In this document: positions 9,239 to 19,405 of the stretch, piece after piece
How the letters are laid out: every line of letters begins with the position of its first letter
Position numbering within the stretch: the first letter of the stretch is position 1
NCBI RefSeq assembly: GCF_000817735.3
Contig: NZ_JTJC03000017.1
Span: 1-64,000 of the forward strand
DNA: 64,000 bases
DNA from: Scytonema millei VB511283
Lineage (GTDB): Bacteria > Cyanobacteriota > Cyanobacteriia > Cyanobacteriales > Chroococcidiopsidaceae
Direction of reading: 5' to 3'
Program-made: the position numbers and the translations under genes
Notes under the pieces: generated by a model
The model's database searches: none
What the model was told of the DNA's origin: nothing
What the model saw: the letters and a program-made list of their open reading frames with translations, nothing else

Positions 9239-10726
9239 TTAATAACAGCCAATGCCATTTGTCACCAGAATAGTTCCCCAGCGAGTTTTCTGAAAAGTCT
9301 GAAATTCTGCTCGCCATTGTTTTTGTAACTCAGTCGGAAAAACTTGTTCGCCCTTGCCTTCTAAAAAAATCGTGCAGGCTTCAGTTGCCATAGCTTGAAA
9401 ATCTTGTTGGCTAAACTTATTTTCAACACCTGGATTGGGAAAATCAATTCCTGGGGCGCGAAAATAGATTTCAATTGGAGTTCTGACCAGCTTTTTTCCT
9501 GCCTCAACAGCAAAGATAGGTTCCATAGTTAGGAGTGGTTCGGGCGTTTTGGCAAGTGCTGCAACTGTTTGATAATAACTGGGATTCTGATTATTTGCCC
9601 ATTGCTCGTATAACGAGGGAAACGTCGTTGAAAATTGATACAAAAAGATCGATATATAAATAATTAACGCCACAAAATTTGCCGCGATCGCACTTAAAGG
9701 GAGACGTTGGCAAAATTGGTAAATTCCCACTCCTAGCCCAAATATACCAAAAGCAAATGCTGGTGCAGCACCAGACATGTAATGAGGAAAGAAGTTAGAA
9801 GAAAGAAAGGTGCTGGTTACGACTAAGCCAAGAAATGCTAAAGCGGAAAATCTTAATTTTCTTTGCCAGATAGCAGTATAGATAAGTCCGCCGCAACCAA
9901 GTAGATATAAATATATATCTTTTTTAGCTTGTAAAAGAACAAACAAACGCTCGAATCTGCCAGTTGCTTCGCGGTTTATTTGCCCGAATACAATTTGGTC
10001 AAGACTGTGGGGGACAAACACAAAATAGATAAATAAGATAAATATTGCTAGAACACCGAGTAAAAAATATTTTTTTAATTCTCGCGATCGCTGCACTCTT
10101 GTCTCTTCAGAGTAAATCATCGCCACAGCCAGAAAAGAAAAATTTAATAAGTTAGGTAGAAATAGTAATACTGACGATCCAAATAAGAGAGCTTGTATGA
10201 TTGGTTTCCATTTCCACTGCTTTTGACAAACACCTAAATAAAAGAAGAAAATTAAAAAATTATTTGCAATTTGTCTAATTGCCAGAAAGCGAAAATCCTG
10301 AAACATCAGCTCGTGAAATGTCAGGTAAAATAAAATGGCAAGAATGGCGGCTGAAGAATTATCTCGTAACTTTTTACAAGTTAAATAAAAAGGAACGACA
10401 GCAAAGCAATTCAAAGCAAGAAATAACAACCGTACCCAGTACATATTTCCGGTTAATTTCAAAACGATGCCACTGTACAGAGGTAATAGCGGCAAATGCC
10501 AAAGCGGAAAATCTTTGTGTGGTACGAGTCCTTCCAGCATCAATCTGCCCGCTTCTGCATAAACTCCTTCGTCAGTAAATGGGAATGCCGCTAAATGTAA
10601 GTAACGGGCTTGCAGGTAGAAGAAAAAGCAGGCGATGAAGAATGATGGCAGAACGAGATCCCAGCCCCGATTAGACTTGCGGCGTAAATCTTCCTTACTT
10701 CTTCTAAATCTGAGATTTTGTGGCAA
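9239..10726 (-). CDS. Polytopic membrane glycosyltransferase, GT39/ArnT-like
   Basis: A 495-residue protein with about ten membrane helices. The first periplasmic loop has FTDEGVYAEAGRLMLEG followed by PHKDFPLWHLPLLPLY. The Asp-Glu after the first helix and this loop are typical of dolichol/undecaprenyl-phosphate-dependent transferases (GT39, PMT/ArnT). A C-terminal soluble domain of about 110 residues follows the last helix. No in-frame ATG exists near the N-terminus, so TTG at 10726 is the likely start. The substrate is unknown. Confidence 0.75.
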   Translation of the reverse strand: MPQNLRFRRSKEDLRRKSNRGWDLVLPSFFIACFFFYLQARYLHLAAFPFTDEGVYAEAGRLMLEGLVPHKDFPLWHLPLLPLYSGIVLKLTGNMYWVRLLFLALNCFAVVPFYLTCKKLRDNSSAAILAILFYLTFHELMFQDFRFLAIRQIANNFLIFFFYLGVCQKQWKWKPIIQALLFGSSVLLFLPNLLNFSFLAVAMIYSEETRVQRSRELKKYFLLGVLAIFILFIYFVFVPHSLDQIVFGQINREATGRFERLFVLLQAKKDIYLYLLGCGGLIYTAIWQRKLRFSALAFLGLVVTSTFLSSNFFPHYMSGAAPAFAFGIFGLGVGIYQFCQRLPLSAIAANFVALIIYISIFLYQFSTTFPSLYEQWANNQNPSYYQTVAALAKTPEPLLTMEPIFAVEAGKKLVRTPIEIYFRAPGIDFPNPGVENKFSQQDFQAMATEACTIFLEGKGEQVFPTELQKQWRAEFQTFQKTRWGTILVTNGIGCY

Positions 10727-11455
10727 GCGTAGACAGAAATTTAAGTTAGTAGTATTGACATACAGTTGATTCTACTGCTGGGAGCGAGAATTTGCGATCG
10801 CATCTAAGGAGATCCCCCCAACCCCCCTTAAAAAGGGGGGCTATTTGTTACACCGTTGATGGAGAGGCTAGGGGGAATCGAAACTGATGCTGGGAAAAAT
10901 TAATGATTCTTTGTATAAACTGAGCGATCGCTTATTACCAACCGCTTTCCTTACCAGCTAACTCCATTGTCACAGTGCGATCGCCATAGTTTTGCTATTT
11001 ATCTCGTAACATAGCTCAATTTCAGCAAAATTTAACTCTTACTCAGAAGACACCTCAATCGCCCTTAGCAAGAGAGATTAGGGAGAAATTTGCGATCGCC
11101 ATTACAAGTTTTATAAGTATAAATACTCTAGCTTTGGGACTCAGCGATCGCGATCGTTTCCAAAAACAAGTTTGTTTGTATTTTGTAACTATTTATATAA
11201 AACAAATACACAAAATTGTTTTAATAGGTTAATTTAAGCTTGAGTAGAGCTTTCAGCTGATATCAGAGGAAATATTACTTTCATTACTTCATAGATACTG
11301 ATTTACTCTCTTTTTTATCTTAAGATGCCCTTTCATTTCCCTTGCCCTTGCCAGATAATGACAAGTAATCGAACCAAAAACGGCAATAAGCAGGCTAGTT
11401 GAAGCGCCTTCTTGAGCCAGAGCCATAACAAAACAACGATAGGAGCCAACCCAAC
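10727..11455. other. 729-bp intergenic region upstream of chlL
   Basis: No convincing gene. It contains several HIP1 octamers, one dispersed G/C palindrome (10811-10840, GATCCCCCC family) and a long AT-rich stretch (about 11160-11330) in front of chlL, where the promoter and a long leader may lie. I could not assign -10/-35 boxes or a regulator site with confidence. Confidence 0.6.
10811..10840. repeat. GATCCCCCC-type dispersed palindrome
   Basis: Contains GATCCCCCCAACCCCCCTT running into AAAAAGGGGGG, so that the C-run and G-run can pair. Related copies lie at 29041-29181, 55332-55358, 55382-55412 and 60539-60574. Confidence 0.8.
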
Positions 11456-12322
11456 GTGAAACTTGCAGTCTACGGAAAAGGTGGCATCGGTAAATCTACA
11501 ACTAGCTGTAACATTTCTGTCGCTCTTGCCAAGCGCGGTAAAAAGGTTTTACAAATCGGCTGCGATCCAAAGCACGATAGTACCTTTACTCTGACAGGAT
11601 TTTTAATTCCCACCATTATCGACACGCTTCAGTCAAAAGACTATCACTACGAAGATGTCTGGGCTGAGGACGTGATTTATAAAGGATACGGCGGCGTAGA
11701 TTGCGTCGAAGCAGGAGGACCACCAGCAGGTGCGGGTTGCGGTGGTTACGTTGTCGGCGAGACAGTCAAGCTGTTAAAAGAACTCAACGCCTTTGACGAA
11801 TACGACGTAATTCTATTTGACGTATTGGGTGACGTGGTATGTGGTGGCTTTGCTGCCCCATTAAACTACGCTGACTACTGCATGATTGTCACCGATAACG
11901 GCTTTGATGCTTTGTTTGCTGCCAACCGTATTGCTGCTTCCGTCAGGGAAAAAGCACGCACGCACCCCCTACGACTAGCAGGATTGATCGGCAATCGTAC
12001 CGCTAAACGCGACCTGATCGATAAATATATCGAATCCGTACCCATGCCCGTATTAGAAGTATTGCCACTGATCGAAGATATTCGCGTCTCTCGCGTCAAA
12101 GGCAAGACTTTGTTTGAAATGGCTGAATCCGATCCTTCCCTGAATTACGTCTGCGATTACTATCTCAACGTTGCCGATCAAATTTTGGCACGTCCAGAAG
12201 GTGTTGTCCCGAATGACTCGCCAGATCGCGACTTATTTGCCCTATTGTCTGATTTTTACCTCAATCCCACCAAACCACCTGTTCCAACTCCAGAAGAAGA
12301 ACTAGACTTGATGATGGTTTGA
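11456..12322 (+). CDS. chlL: Light-independent protochlorophyllide reductase, Fe protein ChlL
   Basis: ATP-dependent electron-donor subunit of dark-operative protochlorophyllide oxidoreductase; it is homologous to nitrogenase NifH and forms a dimer that reduces the ChlN-ChlB complex. The 288-residue protein has P-loop GKGGIGKST (7-15), the switch region DPKHDST and the two Fe-S ligand cysteines at 95 (GAGCGGY) and 129 (DVVCGGF) that bridge one 4Fe-4S cluster between subunits. The start is GTG at 11456 with AGGAG about 10 bases upstream. It leads an operon with a DUF5331 gene (35 bp later) and chlN. chlB is not in the window. Confidence 0.98.
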   Translation: MKLAVYGKGGIGKSTTSCNISVALAKRGKKVLQIGCDPKHDSTFTLTGFLIPTIIDTLQSKDYHYEDVWAEDVIYKGYGGVDCVEAGGPPAGAGCGGYVVGETVKLLKELNAFDEYDVILFDVLGDVVCGGFAAPLNYADYCMIVTDNGFDALFAANRIAASVREKARTHPLRLAGLIGNRTAKRDLIDKYIESVPMPVLEVLPLIEDIRVSRVKGKTLFEMAESDPSLNYVCDYYLNVADQILARPEGVVPNDSPDRDLFALLSDFYLNPTKPPVPTPEEELDLMMV

Positions 12323-12356
12323 TCGGTCTAGTATTTTTGGATGAGGTGTACAGTAG

Positions 12357-12941
12357 ATGGCATTTTTCACAGACTTAACGGCATCTTTAAAACAAAAGTG
12401 GGTGCAATTCTTTCATGCCAATCATGCTTGGATTGCTAAGCAAATGGAAGTAGAATACGTCACCACGCCCGATGGTGGAAGGCGACCATCTTCTAACCTC
12501 ATCCTGGGAGTTGTGAGCGCGCTGGAACCGCAATTAGCGGAATTGATGATTCCTTTTACGAAACTCAATCCCGATCTCAACGCTTTGATTGACGTTCTGG
12601 AGTTAAATTTTGACCCAGAAAAGATGCAAAGCGATCGCCCGCATAATCCGATGGGAAACCCCCATCCCCATAACCCAGATACACAAAACTCAGACGCACA
12701 AATGGATGCGCTCATGGGTATGATGGACGATCGCGCCGAAAGCGAGTTGGATGCATTATCTAGGGGCAATGTCCCTCCTACAACAGCGCAGGCAACTGGA
12801 CAAACACCTGACGTAAAAAAAAATTTTAGTCAGTCTGACTTCGGCGATATCTGGGCGGACGAACAGCCTGCGAGTTCTAACCGTCCTAGAGAGGGTAAAA
12901 CTGGCGACGACGAGATTTCACGTTTATTTCCTGAATTTTGA
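12357..12941 (+). CDS. DUF5331-type protein between chlL and chlN
   Basis: A 194-residue soluble protein. The first ~90 residues (FTDLTASLKQKWVQFFHANHAWI ... TPDGGRRPSSNLILGVVSALEP) form the conserved block I associate with cyanobacterial DUF5331. The rest is polar and low in complexity (NPMGNPHPHNPDTQNSDAQ) with an acidic C-terminus DDEISRLFPEF. Its place between chlL and chlN is the main clue to function. A role in making or regulating the protochlorophyllide reductase is inferred from context only. Confidence 0.85.
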   Translation: MAFFTDLTASLKQKWVQFFHANHAWIAKQMEVEYVTTPDGGRRPSSNLILGVVSALEPQLAELMIPFTKLNPDLNALIDVLELNFDPEKMQSDRPHNPMGNPHPHNPDTQNSDAQMDALMGMMDDRAESELDALSRGNVPPTTAQATGQTPDVKKNFSQSDFGDIWADEQPASSNRPREGKTGDDEISRLFPEF

Positions 12942-13080
12942 GGGAGCAGGGAGCAGGGAGCAGGGAGCAGGGGTTAAGAGAGCTGGGGGAGCTGAGGAAG
13001 CTGAGGGAGAAAAAACACTCACCACGCACCACGCACCACGCACCACTCTCTTTCCCAACTCCCGACTCCCGGCTTTCGCC
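12942..13080 (+). repeat. Composite of three short tandem repeat types
   Basis: The gap before chlN is built almost entirely from GGGAGCA copies (12942-12970), AGCTGAGGA-like copies (to about 13010), ACCACGC copies (13021-13045) and C-rich CCCGACT copies. It leaves only about 40 bp of unique sequence with the chlN ribosome site. Confidence 0.85.
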
Positions 13081-13098
13081 TCCCCATTCATCCTTTAA

Positions 13099-14523
<1,425 letters not shown>

Positions 14524-14524
14524 C

Positions 14525-14570
14525 AAAAGTCAAAAGGCAAAAGGCAAAAGTCAAAAGTTAAAAGCCAAAA
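14525..14570 (+). repeat. AAAAGTC/AAAAGGC short tandem repeat
   Basis: About six imperfect heptamers immediately after the chlN stop codon, of the same family as the copies at 3802-3834. Confidence 0.8.
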
Positions 14571-14627
14571 TGCTTAACCAGAGCGACACTCTGCATTCTA
14601 GCCGTAAAGTTAAGCAACCTACTAATT

Positions 14628-14660
14628 GTAGAGACGTTCTTTCACACGTCTCTACTTTTT
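14628..14660 (+). terminator. Intrinsic terminator of the chlL-chlN operon
   Basis: A perfect 10-bp stem (GTAGAGACGT with its complement), an 8-base loop and a following TTTTT run at 14656-14660, 104 bp downstream of the chlN stop. This is the standard layout of a rho-independent terminator. Confidence 0.75.
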
Positions 14661-14786
14661 GCTTTTTGCGCTCAGATAGCAGCCATATGTATATAAATAA
14701 CTTATTCTTCTGGTCAGAGGGAGTTAAAAATCCGATCGATTAGCTTGGTAAAGAATGGCAACAAAACTTGTGAAACCTTGCCCACC

Positions 14787-15029
14787 TTAGACGTGATGGC
14801 GATCGCTCTGCTGTTTTAGCTGGCGTAAACTCTCTTGACTACAACCAAATATAAATCCTAGAGTCGATCCGACAACAAGATACTTACGCTCTAAACTACG
14901 ATAAATTTCAGCAGTGTAAGGACTTGGTAAAGCACGACCAATAACCCAGCCAATCCCTGCTCCTAGTAAAGCAGTCACAATACCTGAGAAGATAATCCTT
15001 TTGGAATTCATCTTTGACTTTAGTTTCAT
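14787..15029 (-). CDS. Small membrane protein next to RND remnant
   Basis: An 80-residue protein with two hydrophobic segments (about 12-30 and 49-63) and a Lys/Arg-rich start. Its start overlaps the stop codon of the RND pump remnant by 4 bp (ATGA type), so it was the last gene of that operon. With the pump destroyed it may now be silent or be read from another promoter. No family is recognised. Confidence 0.6.
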   Translation of the reverse strand: MKLKSKMNSKRIIFSGIVTALLGAGIGWVIGRALPSPYTAEIYRSLERKYLVVGSTLGFIFGCSQESLRQLKQQSDRHHV

Positions 15030-15446
15030 GATTGAGAAGTATCTTTCTGAAATTTGGCTGTCTGGCTAGGAACAGCAGCAATCATTTCCTGAACTATGGA
15101 GTCATTCGGTTTTGGTCGATCGGAAGGATCGCTGTCCAGAAAACGACTTTCTAAAGTTTTAAATACCACATATAACACTGGCACTACTAGTAAACTCAAG
15201 ATAGTTGCAACTAGCAGTCCTCCAAACAGGGCTGTCCCAATCGACCAGCGCGAAGCTGCTCCTGCTCCCGTAGCAATGACTAGCGGGAAAAACCCTACCA
15301 GGGATGAAACTGCCGTCATCAAGATGGGACGGAAGCGTTCTCCTGCTGCTTTCTGAGCTGCCTTAATAATAGTCAGACCTTCTGCTCTAGCTTGGTTGGC
15401 AAACTCCACAATCAGAATTGCATTTTTACTTGCAAGACCGATGAGC
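15026..15446 (-). pseudogene. C-terminal remnant of an RND (AcrB/HAE1) efflux pump
   Basis: About 140 codons match the end of an RND multidrug transporter. They begin at the IGLASKNAILIVEFANQARAEG segment and continue through RFRPILMTAVSSLVGFFPLVIATGAGA and the last two helices. A full pump has about 1040 residues, so roughly 85% is missing. The frame runs on past 15446 into the IS1-like element, giving an artificial start at 15529. The break lies exactly at the IS inverted repeat. The upstream part of the pump is not found on the other side of the element. Confidence 0.85.
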
Positions 15447-16391
15447 GGTAGTGGTAAATATGTAGTGATAGCTAGCTCAAGCCTGTAAGCAGGCATTGTA
15501 GTAGTGGATGAAATACCAAATAGCACCAAGATGATTTTCTAGTTTTTTTGAAAAAGATAGAGTGGCTCTAACTAGGCGAGAAATTCGTTGACGCATAGTA
15601 TTGTTAAAGCGCTCAATATGATTAGTTTTACCACTCTCTCTTTTTACTGGTCGGTGACGTTTTTTTGGAATAACGTTTTCATAGGATGCCCAAAAATCTG
15701 TGTGACAAATAGCGCATTGGCGATAAAGGGATGGTAGAGAGTTCCATAATCCTATGGCTCCTTGTTTGCTCCGATCGCCAACGTAAACTCCCACAATTTC
15801 TCTAGTGTTTCTGTCCATTGCCAGCCATATCCATTGCTGATCTCCCTTGCAATCTACAAATGACCAAGCCTCATCACATTCAACAGTTAATTTTCCCTTG
15901 GGCTTGCCTGAAACGTTTACCTGACGGGAAACATGAGCATATTTATCATTGACATAGTCTTGTAGCAAGGTTGATGAAACTTGAGCAGACCGAGCAATTC
16001 CAGCCAGGGGAATCTTTTCAAGTAAAAGTCGATCAATTAGTTCTTTAGTTTCTTGGTTAATAACTTTCTTTGTTGGATTTTCTACAAACTGTCTTTGACA
16101 GTCTTGGCACTGAAATTTAGGTTTTTTATTATGAATTCTGCCATTTTTAACGACGTGATGAGAATGACAGCGAGGACAAGTAGGTCTGGGCTCTGACATC
16201 GGCGCTGCAATCATTAAAGTTTGACTTGTTTTGAACTTATTAGACTTATTATTCTAACATTTTGGCTTAGTTTAAAAGGTTTGAGCAACAAAAAATTTTA
16301 GCTGTTAAGCCTAATGAGCCTTATTAAGCTGAAGTAACGGAAATAATTTAAGTTAGTAAGTAGAAATTTTCACTACATATCTACCACTACC
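15447..16391 (-). mobile_element. IS1-family insertion sequence
   Basis: Bounded by 21-bp inverted repeats with a single mismatch: GGTAGTGGTAAATATGTAG at the left end and its complement at the right end. The element is 945 bp with one transposase gene on the minus strand and about 155 bp of non-coding DNA before it. The 8-9 bp next to the two ends are not duplicated (left flank CCGATGAGC, right flank TATTGTTTT). That is unexpected for a simple IS1-type insertion and suggests a deletion starting from one end. Confidence 0.85.
15477..16214 (-). CDS. IS1-family transposase (single frame)
   Basis: A 245-residue DDE transposase. The N-terminal zinc-ribbon/InsA-like part has CPRCHSHHVVKNGRIHN and CQDCQRQFV. 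A helix-turn-helix (LAGIARSAQVSSTLLQDYV) and the InsB-like catalytic part follow, with ECDEAWSFV, CHTDFWASY and the HIERFNNTMRQRISRL block. InsA and InsB are fused in one frame, unlike the enteric IS1 with its frameshift. All catalytic blocks look intact, so the copy may be active and could move the related broken copy at 49698-50487. Confidence 0.92.
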   Translation of the reverse strand: MIAAPMSEPRPTCPRCHSHHVVKNGRIHNKKPKFQCQDCQRQFVENPTKKVINQETKELIDRLLLEKIPLAGIARSAQVSSTLLQDYVNDKYAHVSRQVNVSGKPKGKLTVECDEAWSFVDCKGDQQWIWLAMDRNTREIVGVYVGDRSKQGAIGLWNSLPSLYRQCAICHTDFWASYENVIPKKRHRPVKRESGKTNHIERFNNTMRQRISRLVRATLSFSKKLENHLGAIWYFIHYYNACLQA

Positions 16392-16768
16392 TATTGTTTT
16401 TCTGACACGAAGACAAAGCTTTTACTACCCACGCGGGAGATTGCAGTCGTGGGGATTAAAATCCTAGGTTGAGAATTCCAAACAATTCTTGCCTCTACCT
16501 GTTGTCCGTCGCGGAGGTTTCCTTTGGCATTCGGAAAACGTGCCTTGACGAGGATAGTTTGCAGGTTTGGATGGATGTTGGGTGAGATAAAGCTGACTCG
16601 CCCTTGTCCCCAACTCTCACCAGTACTAGGAGCAATGAGTTCTACAATCATTCCCTGGCGCAGTTGTCCAGAATGGCTAGCAGGAACGGAGAGTCGCAGA
16701 TCGAGGTAATCGTTACGGGTAATTGTGGCGATCGCCTCACCCGTAGACACGTAATCCCCTTGCTTCAC
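16391..16768 (-). pseudogene. Internal fragment of an efflux membrane-fusion protein
   Basis: A stretch of 125 codons matches the middle of an RND membrane-fusion (HlyD/AcrA-like) protein: VKQGDYVSTGEAIATIT followed by beta-barrel strands DLRLSVPASHSGQLRQGMIVELIAP and PTTAISRVGSKSFVFV. The N-terminal half (membrane anchor, hairpin) is missing; homology seems to begin near 16790. The C-terminus is cut by the IS1-like element, whose terminal base completes the TAG stop codon. The original operon was probably fusion protein, pump, then the small membrane protein. Confidence 0.75.
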
Positions 16769-16917
16769 AGGTAAATCTCGGCAGTGTTTGACTTGTGTGG
16801 TTTTCTGCTGGTAAACGCTTGAGTTAATTGAGTTCCAACGTCACTACCCACAAATTGAAATTACCATTTATTGCTTCAGTGCTTTGTGTTTTTATGGTTT
16901 TACAGTCAGCGATCGCA

Positions 16918-17412
16918 CTATCCCTGCTGAGACGGTGGCGGGACGATCTCGATCCCGTACTTAGGGGCAGTGGTAAGAATTCTGTCTAGGTCTTCAGGAC
17001 TCAGCGATGCTCCAGGGGTAATCTGACCATTTACCGCTTTTCCCACTTCAGCAATAAATTTCTCAAATCCAGCGGGAGTTACCCAAACCAACATCTTAGC
17101 ATCTGTAACAGTCAGATTTGTAAATCGGTGTAGCTGACCTTGAGGGGAATGGAGAAAAGTTCCAGCCGTTGCCACGAGAGTACGATCGTCAAGCTGAAAT
17201 TCAATCTCTCCCTCTTGAACGTAGAATGATTCATTTTCTCGCTGGTGGCGATGCAGAGGCGTACCGCCTTGAGGCGCAACGATGACTTCACAAAGCGCAT
17301 AGGCTTCTCCCGTCTCTTCACCAATTGCCTTGAAGGTATAGAGGTCTTGACCAAAGTAGTAAGAACGACCTTGACCTGGTTGAACGTAAATTCCGTTTTG
17401 ATGAATTGTCAT
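16918..17412 (-). CDS. Cupin-domain protein
   Basis: A 164-residue protein with one cupin barrel: motif 1 G(T)PLHRHQRENESFYVQEGEIEF carries the His/His/Glu metal ligands, and motif 2 is SPQGQLHRFTNL with the fourth His. It resembles the quercetin-2,3-dioxygenase-like cupins that bind Fe, Mn or Ni. The C-terminal tail LSPEDLDRILTTAPKYGIEIVPPP is typical of this group. The substrate is unknown. It seems to be transcribed alone. Confidence 0.8.
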   Translation of the reverse strand: MTIHQNGIYVQPGQGRSYYFGQDLYTFKAIGEETGEAYALCEVIVAPQGGTPLHRHQRENESFYVQEGEIEFQLDDRTLVATAGTFLHSPQGQLHRFTNLTVTDAKMLVWVTPAGFEKFIAEVGKAVNGQITPGASLSPEDLDRILTTAPKYGIEIVPPPSQQG

Positions 17413-17629
17413 TGCAACTACTCTTTTAATACTGCGACGTAAATAGATGCTACCAGCTAATGCTCGTATGACAAAAATTGGTTCAAATACTGTATTTTGG
17501 AGTGTATTATACGTACTCCAAGCCTAGATGTAGTGCGGCTCGAATTTTTGGCAACAGTATCACCATTAATAGCTACCTGCTTTGGTTGGGAGAACAATGA
17601 CAAATAATCTGTTATTCGACAATAACTTA

Positions 17630-17701
17630 TGGGCGATACAAGATTCGAACTTGTAACATCCTGCTTGTAAGGCAGGCGCTCTACCGTTGAGCTAATCGCC
17701 C
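17630..17701 (-). tRNA. trnV: tRNA-Val (anticodon TAC)
   Basis: A full cloverleaf reads on the minus strand: acceptor GGGCGAT pairing with ATCGCCC, D-arm GCTC/GAGC, anticodon stem CCTGC/GCAGG with loop CTTACAA, a 5-base variable loop and T-arm ACAAG-TTCGAAT-CTTGT. The anticodon TAC decodes valine. The discriminator is A and CCA is not encoded, as usual in cyanobacteria. Length is 72 bases. Confidence 0.97.
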
Positions 17702-17790
17702 GTGTAGCCGTTTTTCTCACGGATGTTTATCATAGCAAACATCTACGATTTAGATCCAGCTTTTCCAAAAATTATTTTTTACTTGGAAGT

Positions 17791-17850
17791 GAGTAGCGAG
17801 CAGTTATCAGTGACCAGTTATCAGTTATCAGTGACTAGTGGCTGGTGGCT
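17791..17850 (+). repeat. CAGTTAT/CAGTGAC/CTAGTGG tandem heptamers
   Basis: Imperfect heptamers of the AGTTATC, AGTGACC and GGCTAGT types, stacked without spacers, upstream of the DUF2227 gene. The same units occur at 23706-23760, 39606-39642 and 49470-49535. Confidence 0.75.
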
Positions 17851-17915
17851 AGTGACTGGTATTGCTCCCCGACTCCCTATTTTAAATTCAACAACTTATG
17901 CAACAGGTCTAACTT

Positions 17916-18530
17916 ATGCCCTCTGGTCAAACTCACGATCGCATTACTCTCTGGAGTTTACCTGTCATCGCCGGGATCGCCTTCGGACAAACTCAGAGCG
18001 GCAACATTACATTAATCCTATCCGGGGCATATTTATTTAGTGGACTGATGTTTGGTCCCGACTTAGATCTCTACTCCCGACAGTACCAGCGTTGGGGTTG
18101 CGTGCGCTGGATTTGGATACCCTATCAAAAAACTGTCAAACACCGTTCTATACTGTCTCACGGATTCGCGATCGGCACGATCCTCCGCCTTGTCTACCTT
18201 GCCATCTGGTTAAGTATTTTAGGACTTTTCTTTTTGGGAATCGCTCAATTCGCGTGGAATATAGGATGGCACTGGCAAACCTTGTGGGAAACGGTCAAGC
18301 GATCGCTAACTCGTCACACCACCGAATGGATCGCGCTCTGTCTCGGACTAGAATTAGGAGCGATGAGCCACGTTATCAGCGATTGGAGCCATTCTACCTA
18401 TAAACGCCAGCAGAAACAAAAAAGCCGCAATCTCCCACCGCGACGTGGCAAAATAGTCAGAAAAAAGGAGACAGGAGATAGAAGAGAGCTGAGGAAGCTG
18501 AGGGAGCAAAGGAAAAGTCGTAAGTCATAA
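17916..18530 (+). CDS. DUF2227 (putative metal-binding) membrane protein
   Basis: A 204-residue protein starting MPSGQTHDRITLWSLPV. It continues with SGLMFGPDLDLYSRQYQRWGCVRWIWIPYQK, KHRSILSHGF and, near the end, LGAMSHVISDWSHS. The His and Asp residues in these blocks are the proposed metal ligands of the DUF2227 family. Two or three hydrophobic segments suggest a membrane protein. The last ~20 residues (ETGDRRELRKLREQRKSRKS) are encoded by AGCTGAGGA-type repeats and so are an acquired tail. Confidence 0.83.
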   Translation: MPSGQTHDRITLWSLPVIAGIAFGQTQSGNITLILSGAYLFSGLMFGPDLDLYSRQYQRWGCVRWIWIPYQKTVKHRSILSHGFAIGTILRLVYLAIWLSILGLFFLGIAQFAWNIGWHWQTLWETVKRSLTRHTTEWIALCLGLELGAMSHVISDWSHSTYKRQQKQKSRNLPPRRGKIVRKKETGDRRELRKLREQRKSRKS

Positions 18531-18569
18531 TTTGCTCAGCAACTACCAACTACCAATTACCAACTACCA

Positions 18570-19388
18570 ATGACAAATGACAAAATCGCCGCCCTACAAG
18601 ATCTAATTAATGTAGTAGCCAAATTACGATCGCCTGATGGTGGTTGTCCTTGGGATTTAGCCCAAACACCAGAAACATTAATTCCCTACGTGACGGAAGA
18701 AGCTTATGAGGTCGTTGACGCAATTCGGAGTGGAGATAAAAATGCGATCGCCGAAGAACTAGGCGATTTACTATTACAAGTCGTCCTGCAAGCTCAAATC
18801 GCTTCAGAATCAAATGATTTTAGCCTTGCAGAAGTTGCCGAAGGCATTACCCAAAAACTAATTCGTCGCCATCCTCACGTCTTTGGCGATATCACTGTAG
18901 AAAACGTCGAACAAGTGCGGCAAAATTGGGAAGAAATCAAAGCTGCTGAAAAAGGTGAATCGCCAATTGCAGCAGAAAAACTGACCAATAAACTTTTACG
19001 ATATGCGCGAACACTCCCACCCCTCACCGCTGGAATGAAGATTTCACGCAAAGCTGCGGCAGTCGGTTTTGAATGGGACAATGTAGAAGGAGTCTGGGAA
19101 AAATTTAACGAAGAATTGGCAGAATTTCAACAGGCGATCGCTCAAGAATCTCCCGCAAGGCAACAAGAAGAACTGGGAGATTTGCTATTTGTCATTATTA
19201 ACCTGGCACGGTGGTACGATCTCGATCCTGATGCAGCCTTACAAGGTACAAATCAGCGTTTTATTCAGCGCTTATCTCATGTAGAAACATTAGCAGGTCG
19301 TCCCCTAACAGATTACTCTTTAGAAGAATTAGAAACTCTCTGGCAGCGTGCCAAAGCTCAGCTAAATCGGTCAGATAATTTGCCGTAA
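18570..19388 (+). CDS. mazG: Nucleoside triphosphate pyrophosphohydrolase MazG
   Basis: Cytosolic enzyme that hydrolyses NTPs and dNTPs to the monophosphate and pyrophosphate, cleaning the nucleotide pool. The 272-residue protein has the two tandem MazG domains of the full-length family. The first begins LRSPDGGCPWDLAQT with the Mg-binding EEAYEVVDAI and EELGDLLLQVV. The second begins VGFEWDNVEGVWEKFNEELAEF with QEELGDLLFVIINLARW. The start ATG lies in a repeat-derived leader (ACTACCA units), which leaves little room for a normal ribosome site. Confidence 0.95.
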   Translation: MTNDKIAALQDLINVVAKLRSPDGGCPWDLAQTPETLIPYVTEEAYEVVDAIRSGDKNAIAEELGDLLLQVVLQAQIASESNDFSLAEVAEGITQKLIRRHPHVFGDITVENVEQVRQNWEEIKAAEKGESPIAAEKLTNKLLRYARTLPPLTAGMKISRKAAAVGFEWDNVEGVWEKFNEELAEFQQAIAQESPARQQEELGDLLFVIINLARWYDLDPDAALQGTNQRFIQRLSHVETLAGRPLTDYSLEELETLWQRAKAQLNRSDNLP

Positions 19389-19405
19389 TGCTGCTATTTG
19401 TACCG

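Noticed and set aside
11160-11455. Promoter boxes or an NtcA-type site before chlL
   Set aside because: No GTA-N8-TAC or convincing -35/-10 pair could be fixed by eye in the AT-rich stretch; reporting one would be guesswork.
15447-15529. N-terminal extension of the RND fragment (from 15529)
   Set aside because: These codons lie inside the IS1-like element and overlap its transposase; the pump homology starts at the IS boundary.
17457-17720. 87-codon minus-strand frame
   Set aside because: It runs through the tRNA-Val gene and is therefore not a protein gene.
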